This document shows positions 24,301 through 33,557 of a DNA stretch of 64,000 bases, piece after piece. Made by a program: the position numbers and the translations under genes. The notes beneath the pieces are model-generated. The model did no database searches. It had not been told where the DNA came from and was given only the letters and a program-made list of their open reading frames with translations. Source of the stretch: Veillonellales bacterium. GTDB lineage: Bacteria; Bacillota; Negativicutes; JAAYSF01. The number at the start of each line of letters is the position of its first letter. Position 1 is the stretch's first letter. Where the stretch lies: NCBI GenBank assembly GCA_039680175.1, contig JBDKTO010000051.1, positions 1-64,000 of the forward strand. The letters are read 5' to 3'.

Positions 24301-25860
24301 ATGAATAAGGTGTGTAAAATTATGGCAGCGGCGCTGGCTGTTGCTTTGCTGGTGCTGGCGTCAGGCTGCGGCGGGAATTCTTTATCATCCGACCGCGGAA
24401 AAGCGCTTGTGGTGAATCTGGCAGGCGGCGACTGCGGCTATCCCACTCCTTACAGCCACTATGCCAGAGGTCCAGGCATGTTTAAAATGCAATTGATTTT
24501 TGACAGCTTGCTGGAACGGGGAGAAAAAGACTATATTCCCTGGCTGGCGGAAAAATGGGATGTATCGGCCGATGGAAAGGTCTATACGTTTTTTCTCCGG
24601 CAAAATGTGAAATGGCAGGATGGCAAGCCGATGACGGCAGAGGATGTAAAATTTTCTTTTGAGTATTTTATTCTGCATCCTCCCCTTGGGGATGAATTGA
24701 CTCTGAACGGCAAGAGCGTCATTGAGAAAGTGGAGGTTCTCAATGACCACACTGTAAAAATTACGGTGGATCAGCCTAACGCTGCGCTTTTGGGGCGGCT
24801 GGGGCAAGCGCGGATGATTCCAAAGCATATTTGGGAAAAGGTACAGGATCCGCAGAATTTTAACGGCCCGGAAGCGGTGATCGGCTGCGGGCCTTATGTT
24901 TTGAAGGAATACAATAAAGAACTGGGCGCTTATAAATTTGAAGCGTTTAAGGAATATTGGGGACCGAAGCCGCGGGTGGATGTTTTGCAGTTTGTTCCCG
25001 TCAGTGATAATATTTTGGCCTTTGATAAAGGCGAGATTGACTTGACGGTAATTTCTCCCGATCTGTTGTCTAAGTATCAAGATAATGAAGAATTTAAGAT
25101 TCAGAAGAATCCGCCGTTTTGGGGATACTGCCTTACTTTCAATCTGGAACGGCGGCCGGAGTTTCAGGATAAAAACATGAGGCAGGCTTTTGCTTATGCG
25201 GTGGATCGACAGGAGCTTGTGGAAAAAGTGGCAAGAGGGGCGGCTGTACCGGCCAGCGCCGGTTATCTGCCGACCGGTCATATCTGGTACAATCCCGGTG
25301 TCAGGCAATATGAATTTAATATTGCCAAAGCACAAGAACTGCTGAAGGGCCGGACGCCGGAGTTTACGCTCCTGATTTCGAATTCAAATGATGAAGTCCG
25401 GATTGCCGAATTGCTTAAAATCAGCTGTGCCCGGGCCGGTATTGGGCTGAAAATCAGGAGTGTCGACGGTAAAACGCGGGATGCGGCGGCCAAAAAAGGA
25501 GAGTATGAGATTCTTCTCAACGGTTACGGCGGCTGGGGCGGTGATGCCGATCTGCTTAGAAGCGTTTACGCCGCCGGCGCAAATGCAGACTCCGCTTTCC
25601 TGGGCAGAGGAATACCCGGCTACAGCAATACGCAAATTAATGATCTTGGCGCACAGCAAATCATAACCATGGACAGGGAAAAGCGTAAAGCCTTGATTTT
25701 TCGGCTCCAGGAAATAATCGCCGAGGAAGTTCCGCGGCTGCCTCTTTATAATACAACCGGCTATATTGTCTACAGACCGGCTAAATACGACGGCTGGAGG
25801 TATATGTTTGACCATCACGAAGTCACCCACAACAAATTATCCTATTTGGCAGGCCAATAG
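24301..25860 (+). CDS. ABC transporter substrate-binding lipoprotein, nickel/peptide type
   Basis: The protein is about 519 aa of the SBP_bac_5 family. The signal peptide KIMAAALAVALLVLASGC ends in a lipobox Cys, so it is anchored on the outer face of the inner membrane. The family segment LAEKWDVSADGKVYTFFLRQ and the later FAYAVDRQELV are clear. TTG 24298 or ATG 24301 are both possible starts; the long frame from 24253 would hide the signal peptide. Ligand may be a nickel/cobalt chelate or an oligopeptide. Permeases and a double ATPase follow directly. Confidence 0.9.
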   Translation: MNKVCKIMAAALAVALLVLASGCGGNSLSSDRGKALVVNLAGGDCGYPTPYSHYARGPGMFKMQLIFDSLLERGEKDYIPWLAEKWDVSADGKVYTFFLRQNVKWQDGKPMTAEDVKFSFEYFILHPPLGDELTLNGKSVIEKVEVLNDHTVKITVDQPNAALLGRLGQARMIPKHIWEKVQDPQNFNGPEAVIGCGPYVLKEYNKELGAYKFEAFKEYWGPKPRVDVLQFVPVSDNILAFDKGEIDLTVISPDLLSKYQDNEEFKIQKNPPFWGYCLTFNLERRPEFQDKNMRQAFAYAVDRQELVEKVARGAAVPASAGYLPTGHIWYNPGVRQYEFNIAKAQELLKGRTPEFTLLISNSNDEVRIAELLKISCARAGIGLKIRSVDGKTRDAAAKKGEYEILLNGYGGWGGDADLLRSVYAAGANADSAFLGRGIPGYSNTQINDLGAQQIITMDREKRKALIFRLQEIIAEEVPRLPLYNTTGYIVYRPAKYDGWRYMFDHHEVTHNKLSYLAGQ

Positions 25861-25873
25861 CCCCGGAGGCCGG

Positions 25874-26839
25874 ATGGTGAGAAAATTCGGCGAATATGCA
25901 CTTACTTTTTTTTGCATCATTACGCTGAATTTTCTCCTTCCCCGGCTGATTCCCGGGGATCCCTTTACTTTTTTGGCAGCGGATACGGACGAAGTTGCGA
26001 TAACCTGCTCCGAAGAGCAGATTGCCAGGTACAAGGAATATTATGGCCTCGATAAGCCGCTTTCCAGCCAGTACGTGCAGTATATCGATAATATGCTGCA
26101 CGGGTATATCGGCTACAGTATTTATTATCATGAAGATGTGCTGGCCATGATTGAAAAACGGGCAGCTTGGACTGTTTCCCTGGTGACGGTGTCCCTTGGG
26201 ATCAGCTGTGTGCTGGGAACGATTCTGGGCAGTTTTTCCGCCTGGAAGCGGAATCGTTCTTTTGACCAAAGATTGTATCTGTTAATGATCAGTTTTTCAG
26301 AAATTCCGTCCTTTTTAATTGGACTGTTTTTTCTGTTTATTGGCGCGGTCTGTCTGGGGTGGTTTCCGTTGTCCGGGGGAATGAGTCCCTTTGCGGTTTT
26401 TGCATCGCCGCTGCCGAAGATGCTGGATATTGTTCATCATGCGCTTTTGCCGGTCCTGACTCTGGTGGTGGCGCGGCTGGGGGAATTTTACCTGATTTCC
26501 CGGAACAGCATGCTGACCGTTTTGTCGAAAGACTATATTCGTACGGCACAGGGCAAGGGACTGACGAAAAAACGGATTTTGTTCGGTCATGCGCTGCGAA
26601 ATGCCGCCATACCGGTTGTCACCCGGATGTTTCTGAGCCTGGGGCATGTTTTTGGCGGTGCTGTGCTGGTGGAAAATGTATTTCGGTATCCCGGAGTGGG
26701 GTATTTGATGCGGGAGTCGGTGATGATCCGGGATTATGCTTTAATTCAGGGGATTTTTTTGTTTATCGCCGCTGCGGTTCTTACCATGAATTTTGCCGCT
26801 GATATGCTTTATCAAAAGCTTGATCCCCGGATCCGTTAA
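25874..26839 (+). CDS. ABC transporter permease, NikB/DppB type
   Basis: The protein is about 321 aa with six hydrophobic helices. The N-terminus NFLLPRLIPGDPF is typical of DppB/NikB, and the EAA loop reads GKGLTKKRILFGHALRNA. ATG 25874 follows CGGAGG and lies 14 nt after the binding-protein stop; the longer frame from 25766 would overlap that gene by 95 nt. It forms the membrane pore with the next gene product. Confidence 0.92.
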   Translation: MVRKFGEYALTFFCIITLNFLLPRLIPGDPFTFLAADTDEVAITCSEEQIARYKEYYGLDKPLSSQYVQYIDNMLHGYIGYSIYYHEDVLAMIEKRAAWTVSLVTVSLGISCVLGTILGSFSAWKRNRSFDQRLYLLMISFSEIPSFLIGLFFLFIGAVCLGWFPLSGGMSPFAVFASPLPKMLDIVHHALLPVLTLVVARLGEFYLISRNSMLTVLSKDYIRTAQGKGLTKKRILFGHALRNAAIPVVTRMFLSLGHVFGGAVLVENVFRYPGVGYLMRESVMIRDYALIQGIFLFIAAAVLTMNFAADMLYQKLDPRIR

Positions 26840-26860
26840 CAAAAGAGAGGAACCTGTGCA

Positions 26861-27706
26861 ATGCGAATCACGGAGATCTTTGCCAAAATATATCATAAGC
26901 TGTCGCCAGCCGCCAGGATTGCCCTTATAGTTGTGCTGTTTATTCTGTTTGCCGGTGTTTTTGCCGGCTGGCTATCGCCTTACTCCTACAATCTGCCGTC
27001 GGGGAAAGCGCTGCAGCCGCCTGGTGCCCAGCACTGGCTGGGAACCGACGACATGGGAATTGATTTGTGGGCGCAGATTTGTCACGGCGCACGGCTGAGT
27101 GTGATTATCGGGCTGAGCACCGCTTTTTTGGCCGGACTGGGCGGCAGTATTCTGGGAATGGTGTCCGGATATTTTGGCGGGATTACCGACCGGATCGTAA
27201 TGCGGTTGACGGATTTGATGATTGCCCTGCCGGATCTGCCGATGATGATTTTACTGGGGGTATTTTTCGGCCCCGGCATTTACAATATTATTTTAGTCCT
27301 TGCCTTGTTTTCCTGGACCGGCCCGGCCAGAATCGTGCGGTCCAGGATACTGTCCATCAAACAGGAAAAATATATTACGGCTGCTGTCAGCTTCGGGGCG
27401 GGTTTTTTTCATTTAGTCAAACATCATTTTCTTCCCGGAGTGCTGCCGCTGATTGCCATCAGCATCATTCGCCTGACCGGACGGGCGATCGTGGCGGAAG
27501 CCGGTCTGTCGTTTCTGGGCCTTGGCGATCCGACTTCAAAAAGCTGGGGACTGATTTTGAATCATGCGGTTCATTTTAAGGGCATTTATTTCACGGAATT
27601 CTGGAAATGGTGGCTGACCGTCCCGCTGGCAGCCATTACACTGCTGGTTGCGGCTATTGCCATTTTGGCCAGAGACTGCGAGAAATTGGTGAATGCCAAA
27701 TTATAG
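26861..27706 (+). CDS. ABC transporter permease, NikC/DppC type
   Basis: The protein is 281 aa. The N-terminal helix is followed by the DppC-type segment LGTDDMGIDLWAQICHGARL and an EAA loop with a VSFGAGFFHLVKHHFLPGVL motif. SD AGAGAGGAA precedes ATG 26861. It is the second membrane subunit; its end is 10 nt from the ATPase gene. Confidence 0.92.
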   Translation: MRITEIFAKIYHKLSPAARIALIVVLFILFAGVFAGWLSPYSYNLPSGKALQPPGAQHWLGTDDMGIDLWAQICHGARLSVIIGLSTAFLAGLGGSILGMVSGYFGGITDRIVMRLTDLMIALPDLPMMILLGVFFGPGIYNIILVLALFSWTGPARIVRSRILSIKQEKYITAAVSFGAGFFHLVKHHFLPGVLPLIAISIIRLTGRAIVAEAGLSFLGLGDPTSKSWGLILNHAVHFKGIYFTEFWKWWLTVPLAAITLLVAAIAILARDCEKLVNAKL

Positions 27707-27716
27707 GGAGACATTC

Positions 27717-29432
27717 ATGACGCCAATATTGCTGAAAATAGAAAATTTGACAGTTCGTTATGCTGCCGGTTCTTTCGCGGTTACGGCGGTGGATGATGTT
27801 TCACTGATACTGAAACAGGGAGAAAGTCTCGGTATTATCGGTGAATCCGGCAGCGGCAAGACCACCACTGCTCTGGCGGTGCTGGGGCTGCTGGGCAGAG
27901 AGACCGGCGTATGCGGACAGGTGTATTATCGCAGCACGGAATTGCTGCAATTGCCTGAACCGGAGCGCAACCGCTATCGCTGGGGGAAAATAGCCCTTGT
28001 TTTTCAAAATAGTCTGGATGTATTGAATCCGGTGCTTACGGTTCGGGAGCAGATCCTGGAATGCTTGCGGGAGCATACGATTTTGGGCAACAGGGAGGCA
28101 AAGGAAAAAGTCGGCAGCCTTTTGGCGATGGTGGGGCTGGACCCGGACCGGCAATATGATTATCCCCATCAGTTGTCGGGAGGCATGCGGCAGCGGGTTT
28201 TGTTGGCCATGGCTCTTTCCTGTGAACCGGATGTCCTGCTTGTGGATGAGCCGACGAATGCCCTGGATGCTGTCGCTAAACAGGAAATTGCCGCTTTGCT
28301 GCGGCAGCTTCACTGTGAGCAAAAGTTCGGTATGATTGTCATATCCCATGAAATCGGCTTGGTAGCCGGCCTGACATCACGGCTGGCCGTGATGTATAAA
28401 GGCCGGATTGTGGAAGAGGGTCCAACGGAAAAGATTATGGAACATCCTCTTCATACCTATACCCGGGGACTGTTGAACGCTTCGCCGGAAATAAATCCTT
28501 TTCGCGATTTATGGGGAATTCCCGGTGAAGAAAAGGAGACAGAAGGAGGCGGCTGTCCGTTTTATCCCCGCTGCAGTCAGTGCCTTGCGGTTTGTGAAAG
28601 TCAAAAGCCATTGCTGCAGCCAGCGGAGCCAGGACATTTGGTTGCCTGTAACCGGGGCGGCATTGTGACTGTTCTAAAAGGGAGTGGTATTTGTAAAACG
28701 TATAAGCTGCAGGGAAAAGAGATTCCGGCCTGCGATGAGTGCGCCATTGAAATTCGTTCCGGAGAAATAGCGGCGCTGATCGGTCAGTCTGGTTCCGGCA
28801 AGACGACTTTGGCGAGTATTCTTTGCGGCGTACTGGATGCCGATGCAGGCGAAGTTTTGTTTCAGGGAGACAAGGTGAAGCATAACGGGGCAACCTGCCG
28901 GAAAAACGGCATGCAGATCGTATTTCAGGACCCTTATTCTTCGCTTAATGAACAGTTTACGGTGGAAGCGGCGGTGCGGGAACCGCTGGATATTTTGCGG
29001 GACCCGGCTTCTGCCGCTGAACGGCAAGAGGCAGTCAGAAAGGCTTTGATTCAGGTACAGCTTCCCATGCGGGATGATTTTCTGCGGCGGAAATGCTACA
29101 CGTTAAGCGGCGGCCAGCGCCAGCGGGTGTCGCTGGCCCGGGCTTTGGTTATGGAACCGGTTTTGCTGATTGCCGATGAAATCAGTTCCATGCTGGACCC
29201 GTCGACGCAGGCTAATATTTTGCGGCTGCTCAAAGGTCTGCAGAATCGCAGCGGGTTTGCCATGCTGTATATTACCCATGATTTGGCGGTAGCGCAAAAA
29301 ATCGCCGATACAGTTTATGTGATGTATCAGGGCCGGATCGTCGAGCACGGAGATGCCCAGACAGTATTTTTCAAACCGGCTCAAGAGTATACGAAACAAT
29401 TGCTTGGGGTCGGACAGGCGGGGGAAATTTAG
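27717..29432 (+). CDS. ABC transporter double ATPase (NikD-NikE / DppD-DppF fusion)
   Basis: The protein is about 571 aa with two complete ATP-binding cassettes. The first has Walker A GESGSGKTTT, signature LSGGMRQR and Walker B LLVDEPTNALD. The second has GQSGSGKTTL, LSGGQRQR and LIADEISSMLD. Between them lies the Cys-containing oligopeptide-type C-terminal segment GGCPFYPRCSQCLAVCE. Both sites look active. ATG 27717 follows AGGGAG. It energises the importer encoded by the three genes before it. Confidence 0.93.
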   Translation: MTPILLKIENLTVRYAAGSFAVTAVDDVSLILKQGESLGIIGESGSGKTTTALAVLGLLGRETGVCGQVYYRSTELLQLPEPERNRYRWGKIALVFQNSLDVLNPVLTVREQILECLREHTILGNREAKEKVGSLLAMVGLDPDRQYDYPHQLSGGMRQRVLLAMALSCEPDVLLVDEPTNALDAVAKQEIAALLRQLHCEQKFGMIVISHEIGLVAGLTSRLAVMYKGRIVEEGPTEKIMEHPLHTYTRGLLNASPEINPFRDLWGIPGEEKETEGGGCPFYPRCSQCLAVCESQKPLLQPAEPGHLVACNRGGIVTVLKGSGICKTYKLQGKEIPACDECAIEIRSGEIAALIGQSGSGKTTLASILCGVLDADAGEVLFQGDKVKHNGATCRKNGMQIVFQDPYSSLNEQFTVEAAVREPLDILRDPASAAERQEAVRKALIQVQLPMRDDFLRRKCYTLSGGQRQRVSLARALVMEPVLLIADEISSMLDPSTQANILRLLKGLQNRSGFAMLYITHDLAVAQKIADTVYVMYQGRIVEHGDAQTVFFKPAQEYTKQLLGVGQAGEI

Positions 29433-29501
29433 TGCTGCTTTTTGTAAATCGTGTTCTTAGCAATGCTTAGGATAGGCAATCAAACGGGGGAGGTATATTT
29501 T

Positions 29502-31538
29502 TTGAAAAAAATAAAGAGACGATCATTAGTTTCAAAAACTATTTTAGCGGTGATAGCATCTTTTATGGCGGCAGCTCCGGCGGTATATGCGGAAGATGCG
29601 GCGCCGGATTTTACCATGGAGACGATTTTGGTCACCGACAGCCGGGCTGTTCAGGATAATGAAAATGAAGCGACGAAAGTGACTTCCATTAATGTGAAGG
29701 ATAAAATCGATGCCGGGCAGATTAAAAGCATTACCGATCTGCTGCAGGATGTTCCCGGAGTCATTGTGAATACCAGCCCTCAGTCCGGCACTACCGTTAG
29801 TATGCGGGGAATGAGCAACGAAAGAATTCTGGTGGCCATTAACGGCAATGTCATCGAAAATCAGGGGGGGATCTTCCGGGGCCGGTCCCTGGAATGGGAC
29901 TCCCTGCCTGTCAACAATGTCAAGAAAATTGAGATTATCCGCGGTGCCAGCTCGGCTTTATACGGCGGCACCTGGGGCGGCGTTATCAATATTGTAACGG
30001 TGGACAATCCCGGAGAAAATAAGACGTTTCTCAAATACAGCTACGGCAGCTATAATGATTGGAAGACCTCACTGACGAACCAGGGAACCGATGAGAACGG
30101 TAAATTTTCCTGGATCATTAACGCCAATAAACGGGAAGGCGACGGCTATTACCGCAATAATTCCATTGATGCCAAAGATGTTAACTTGAATATGACCTAT
30201 CATCTTGCAGAGAAGAAAAAAATGTCTTTTGCATTTACTGACAGCGACAGAAAAGAAGGGGTCATTACCGGCAATAATCACTTGGCGGCGAATGACAATG
30301 GCTGGGATTCCGACTATCCGGAAGTACCGGTGGCGCCTAATGCCGGTTTTGCTTCCGGCAAGCAGTATCTGGACGGCAGCTACCGTGAATTTAAAACAAA
30401 GAATTATGCTTTGAATTATGATAATGAAAATTGGAAATTGAACTTATACAGAAATACGCAGAACCGGGAGGATTATTTAATAACGAAAAACAGTACGTCT
30501 GTCTCGGGGCTGGATACCAAAAATACCGGCTACAGCTGGCAGCAAAACCGGAAGATCAATAATCATAACCTGATAGACGGCCTGGATTTCCGGCAATTGA
30601 AGCTGAGCGGCAGCAGCGCCTTCGAAGCCAATCTGCACGGCTATTTTCTTCAGGATAACTGGCAGGTCAATCATAAAACAGTCGTCGGCTTGGGGATGCG
30701 CTATGATGTGTACGATGCGGAAAATCAGAAAACCGATGTGGATTTGGCGGATGAATCCCAGTTGAGCCCGAAAGCCAGCGTAACGTATCAGCTGAATTCC
30801 CGGGAAGCGGTGTACGCCAGTGCCAGCCGGGTGTTCCGGGCGCCGACGGTGGCCGATTATTCCCGTTGGAGCGGTAACTATTATAACGACTCTAAGGGAA
30901 ACACTCCGGCTAATTTGACGACATATAACACCGCACATGGTTTAAAATGGAATTTAAACACCTGGCAGCAGGTACTGGGAACACTGAAGCCCGAACACGG
31001 CATGGCCTACGAATTGGGCTGGAAAAAGGAGTTTACCGCTAAATGGAACGGCCGGGTTACCGGTTTCCTGAATGATATCGATGACTATGTGAATGTTTAT
31101 TCCGGTTCGGAAATTGGCTCTCAACCGCCCACGTATAATATTGATCATGCTAAAATTAAGGGGCTGGAGTTTGCCACCGACTATCAGTTCAATCAAAAAG
31201 CGGGCGCGGTATTCAATTTTACGACCCAGACCGCCAGTAAATCAGGTGATCAGCTTGATCCTGACGGGACGGATTTGACTAACCTGCCGAAACAGACTGT
31301 TAATTTCGGCCTGCGCTATAATAATCTGCAGGGATTCCGCAGTTCCCTGGACACCCGCTACCGGAAGAATAAAACCCTTGGCAATTATGCGATTGTTGAT
31401 CTTGCTATGTCGTATACGAAAGACAACAGAACGGTTGCTTTGGCCGTCAACAACATTTTCGACAAAGATTATCAGCAAACAGCCGGATTCCCAATGCCGG
31501 GCATTAATTACAGTCTGTCGTACCAAATCGGCTTTTAA
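29502..31538 (+). CDS. TonB-dependent outer-membrane receptor
   Basis: The protein is about 678 aa. Signal peptide: basic KKIKRR, hydrophobic core to AAAPAVYA. A TonB-box-like METILVTDS and plug domain (DLLQDVPGVIVNTSPQSGT, IEIIRGASSALYGG) follow, then a beta-barrel ending in SLSYQIGF with terminal Phe. TTG 29502 follows GGGGGAGG; the frame upstream to 29451 lacks an SD. This requires an outer membrane and a TonB system, hence Negativicutes-like cells. The ligand is probably the same metal chelate or cofactor handled by the ABC importer. Confidence 0.93.
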   Translation: MKKIKRRSLVSKTILAVIASFMAAAPAVYAEDAAPDFTMETILVTDSRAVQDNENEATKVTSINVKDKIDAGQIKSITDLLQDVPGVIVNTSPQSGTTVSMRGMSNERILVAINGNVIENQGGIFRGRSLEWDSLPVNNVKKIEIIRGASSALYGGTWGGVINIVTVDNPGENKTFLKYSYGSYNDWKTSLTNQGTDENGKFSWIINANKREGDGYYRNNSIDAKDVNLNMTYHLAEKKKMSFAFTDSDRKEGVITGNNHLAANDNGWDSDYPEVPVAPNAGFASGKQYLDGSYREFKTKNYALNYDNENWKLNLYRNTQNREDYLITKNSTSVSGLDTKNTGYSWQQNRKINNHNLIDGLDFRQLKLSGSSAFEANLHGYFLQDNWQVNHKTVVGLGMRYDVYDAENQKTDVDLADESQLSPKASVTYQLNSREAVYASASRVFRAPTVADYSRWSGNYYNDSKGNTPANLTTYNTAHGLKWNLNTWQQVLGTLKPEHGMAYELGWKKEFTAKWNGRVTGFLNDIDDYVNVYSGSEIGSQPPTYNIDHAKIKGLEFATDYQFNQKAGAVFNFTTQTASKSGDQLDPDGTDLTNLPKQTVNFGLRYNNLQGFRSSLDTRYRKNKTLGNYAIVDLAMSYTKDNRTVALAVNNIFDKDYQQTAGFPMPGINYSLSYQIGF

Positions 31539-31635
31539 GGCGATGCTGCAGCGTTCGTTTGCTTCAAGGCAGAAAAGATGTTATTATGGCTATAATAGTT
31601 TGACGCTTGATTCGAATTGAGATTAGGCACGGAGG

Positions 31636-32034
31636 ATGATGCAACAAATGAAATTGCAAACTATACGCAAGCTGCATCTTTGGCTGGGATTATTCTTTTC
31701 TGTTTTTTTACTGGTTGAAGCGGTAACCGGTTTATTGCTTTCCGAACCGTGGCTGCTGGGAGAGAACCAGCCGAAGATGAGAGTGGAAGCCGGGAAGCAG
31801 CAACATTTGGCGGCTGCCGCCGGGAATGGCGGGCAGAAGCTGCAAAATCAGCCGAGAGGGCAGGGACAACATTCTGACAGTCTGTATCATACAATGAAAA
31901 CGTTGCATACCGGAAATTTTGACAATATGAATCTGAAATGGCTGGTTGATCTTACCGCCATTGCTCTTATTATTTTAGCGGCTACGGGAGTTTATTTCTC
32001 AGTGGTTTTGCTGCGGGCGGGCAGTAAAAAATAA
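31636..32034 (+). CDS. PepSY-associated transmembrane protein, short
   Basis: The protein is about 132 aa with helices near residues 13-35 and 105-127. The N-terminal IRKLHLWLGLFFSVFLLVEA and C-terminal LVDLTAIALIILAATGVYF match the first and last helices of PepSY-TM proteins. The middle is a short Gln-rich periplasmic loop, so most of the usual domain is missing. Three in-frame ATG codons (31636, 31639, 31648) follow GGAGG. Such proteins accompany TonB receptors and may reduce or release bound ferric or other metal ions (inference). Confidence 0.75.
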   Translation: MMQQMKLQTIRKLHLWLGLFFSVFLLVEAVTGLLLSEPWLLGENQPKMRVEAGKQQHLAAAAGNGGQKLQNQPRGQGQHSDSLYHTMKTLHTGNFDNMNLKWLVDLTAIALIILAATGVYFSVVLLRAGSKK

Positions 32035-32069
32035 TGTATTGGTTACGGGTTAAATCGTTATGTATAGTT

Positions 32070-32109
32070 ACAAAAATTCCTTTCATGTATACATGAAAGG
32101 AATTTTTGT
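32070..32109. terminator. Bidirectional terminator
   Basis: A perfect 18-bp palindrome, ACAAAAATTCCTTTCATG with its complement and a TATA loop. A/T runs at both ends serve the convergent PepSY and CdaR genes. Confidence 0.9.
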
Positions 32110-32147
32110 ACGAAGCAGCACAAACGGGGATAACGCTGTTGGTAGTC

Positions 32148-33335
32148 TTAACAGCAGTCCTTTTTATCCATTGAAAGAATAAATTTACAAATCATCGCAT
32201 GCTGAAAAAAATGGCAGGGATCCAGACCGACAATTTTTTTCAGTTTTTCCAGACGGAACTTCAGGGTGTTCCGGTGGATAAATAATTGGCTGGCAGTCGC
32301 GGAGATGTTGAGATTGTTTGCCAATAGGCAGTCCAATGTTTTATGCATATCATAGGGACTTTTGACTTCGTCAAATTTCTGTTTGATTTTTTTTAGCGCC
32401 AGGGAAGAAGCGCATTTGCCGCATTGATTTTCAAATAGATAATTTAGCAGGATGTCATATTCGGCGATGGAGCGGGTTTGATCCGGCGGGGAAGACGACA
32501 GAGCAAATAGCGCCTCTTCGTAAGACTGGCGAAGCAGGGATTCATTGGCTGCCGGACTGCCGATTCCTATTTGTATCGTCAATGGAGGCTGCAGAGATTT
32601 TAGCATGCCAGTTACACTTTTCGTAAAAATATTCAGCTTCTTTTCGCAGAAATCATCGGCCAAGGATTTAATAATACATAAATTTTTTTTATAAAACAAG
32701 CTGATATCCTGGTCGGTAAAACAAGCAGCTTCTTTAATCGTATTCAGCACCGTTTCCCGGATACGGGCGGAATACAGATTTTGCAGGCCATCGGCGCAAA
32801 AATCGTCTTTGCCTGCCGGCTCCAGTGCAATGAGAATGACCAAGCGCGGCAGGTTGATCCGATAGTTGAGCATTTCGGCCAATGTTTTAATATCTTCTTT
32901 TGCTCCCTCCGGTTGATTGGAGAACAGCAAATCCACCAGCTGTGCTTTTACTCTGTTTTCCGATCGGTAATCGGCCAGAAACATTTCCCGTTCCAGAATC
33001 AACTCGGTGACGGTTTTTACCAGCTTAGCGGTATCACGTACTTCACGCGGTTCACCGGTTACGCCGACAACGCCGACAATTTTCTTTTTTATATCAATCG
33101 GCCACATGACTCCAGGCAAAGCACCGCTGTAATGCTCCACTTCGTTCGTTTGGATTTCAACGACATTTTTTTCTTCTACAGCCAGTTTTCCTCCCTGATG
33201 AAAAGTATTGATTCGTTCAGACTGACCGGAAGCGATGATAAGTCCGCTGCAATTCATAATATTTACATTCCGGTGGACAATATCCATAAGTTGATTAACG
33301 ATTTTCTGTGCAAGTTCCCGCGAGATAATGGTAAT
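32148..33335 (-). CDS. CdaR-family (sugar diacid) transcriptional regulator
   Basis: The protein has an N-terminal Diacid_rec sensor (NVNIMNCSGLIIASG, then WPIDIKKKIVGVVGVTGEP), a central GGDEF-like fold and a C-terminal PucR-type helix-turn-helix (LNISATASQLFIHRNTLKFR). The first ATG (33287) cuts into the sensor domain. Codons upstream read TIISRELAQKIVNQL, the expected domain start, back to a stop at 33354-33356. No ATG, GTG or TTG occurs there. ATT at 33335 has AAAGGGG 8 nt upstream, so a non-canonical start is likely. It is divergent from larA and probably activates that operon. Confidence 0.88.
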   Translation of the reverse strand: MTIISRELAQKIVNQLMDIVHRNVNIMNCSGLIIASGQSERINTFHQGGKLAVEEKNVVEIQTNEVEHYSGALPGVMWPIDIKKKIVGVVGVTGEPREVRDTAKLVKTVTELILEREMFLADYRSENRVKAQLVDLLFSNQPEGAKEDIKTLAEMLNYRINLPRLVILIALEPAGKDDFCADGLQNLYSARIRETVLNTIKEAACFTDQDISLFYKKNLCIIKSLADDFCEKKLNIFTKSVTGMLKSLQPPLTIQIGIGSPAANESLLRQSYEEALFALSSSPPDQTRSIAEYDILLNYLFENQCGKCASSLALKKIKQKFDEVKSPYDMHKTLDCLLANNLNISATASQLFIHRNTLKFRLEKLKKIVGLDPCHFFQHAMICKFILSMDKKDCC

Positions 33336-33557
33336 AGTATCAACCCCTTTCCGTCAACTTCATTTTACCATTATCCCGGTTGTGAGTAAATGCGGCTGGC
33401 TTTTGTACATTAGTGGCAATGGAATTCGTATATGTGCCTGATGAACAAGAATGAACTGTGAATATTCTAAATTTTTGTTCTTGAAGCACAAAGGGATCAT
33501 AAAGAAGATATTGAATTATATTTCATATGATTTAAATACAAGTTTGGAGGAAAAAAG
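33336..33557. promoter_or_regulatory. Divergent regulatory region between cdaR and the larA-like operon
   Basis: About 220 nt separate the CdaR start from the racemase gene. It must hold both promoters and probably a CdaR site. I saw no strong -35/-10 pair and no clear inverted repeat, so activation-dependent promoters are possible. The SD of the racemase (GGAGG) ends the region. Confidence 0.4.

Noticed and set aside
24385-25335. 316-aa leftward open frame
   Set aside because: It is the antisense shadow of the substrate-binding lipoprotein, which has a clear signal peptide, family motifs and operon context.
33400-33440. Sigma-54 promoter before the racemase operon
   Set aside because: TGGCA with CG 10 nt later is close, but the GC of the -12 element is reversed and no sigma-54 activator is nearby.
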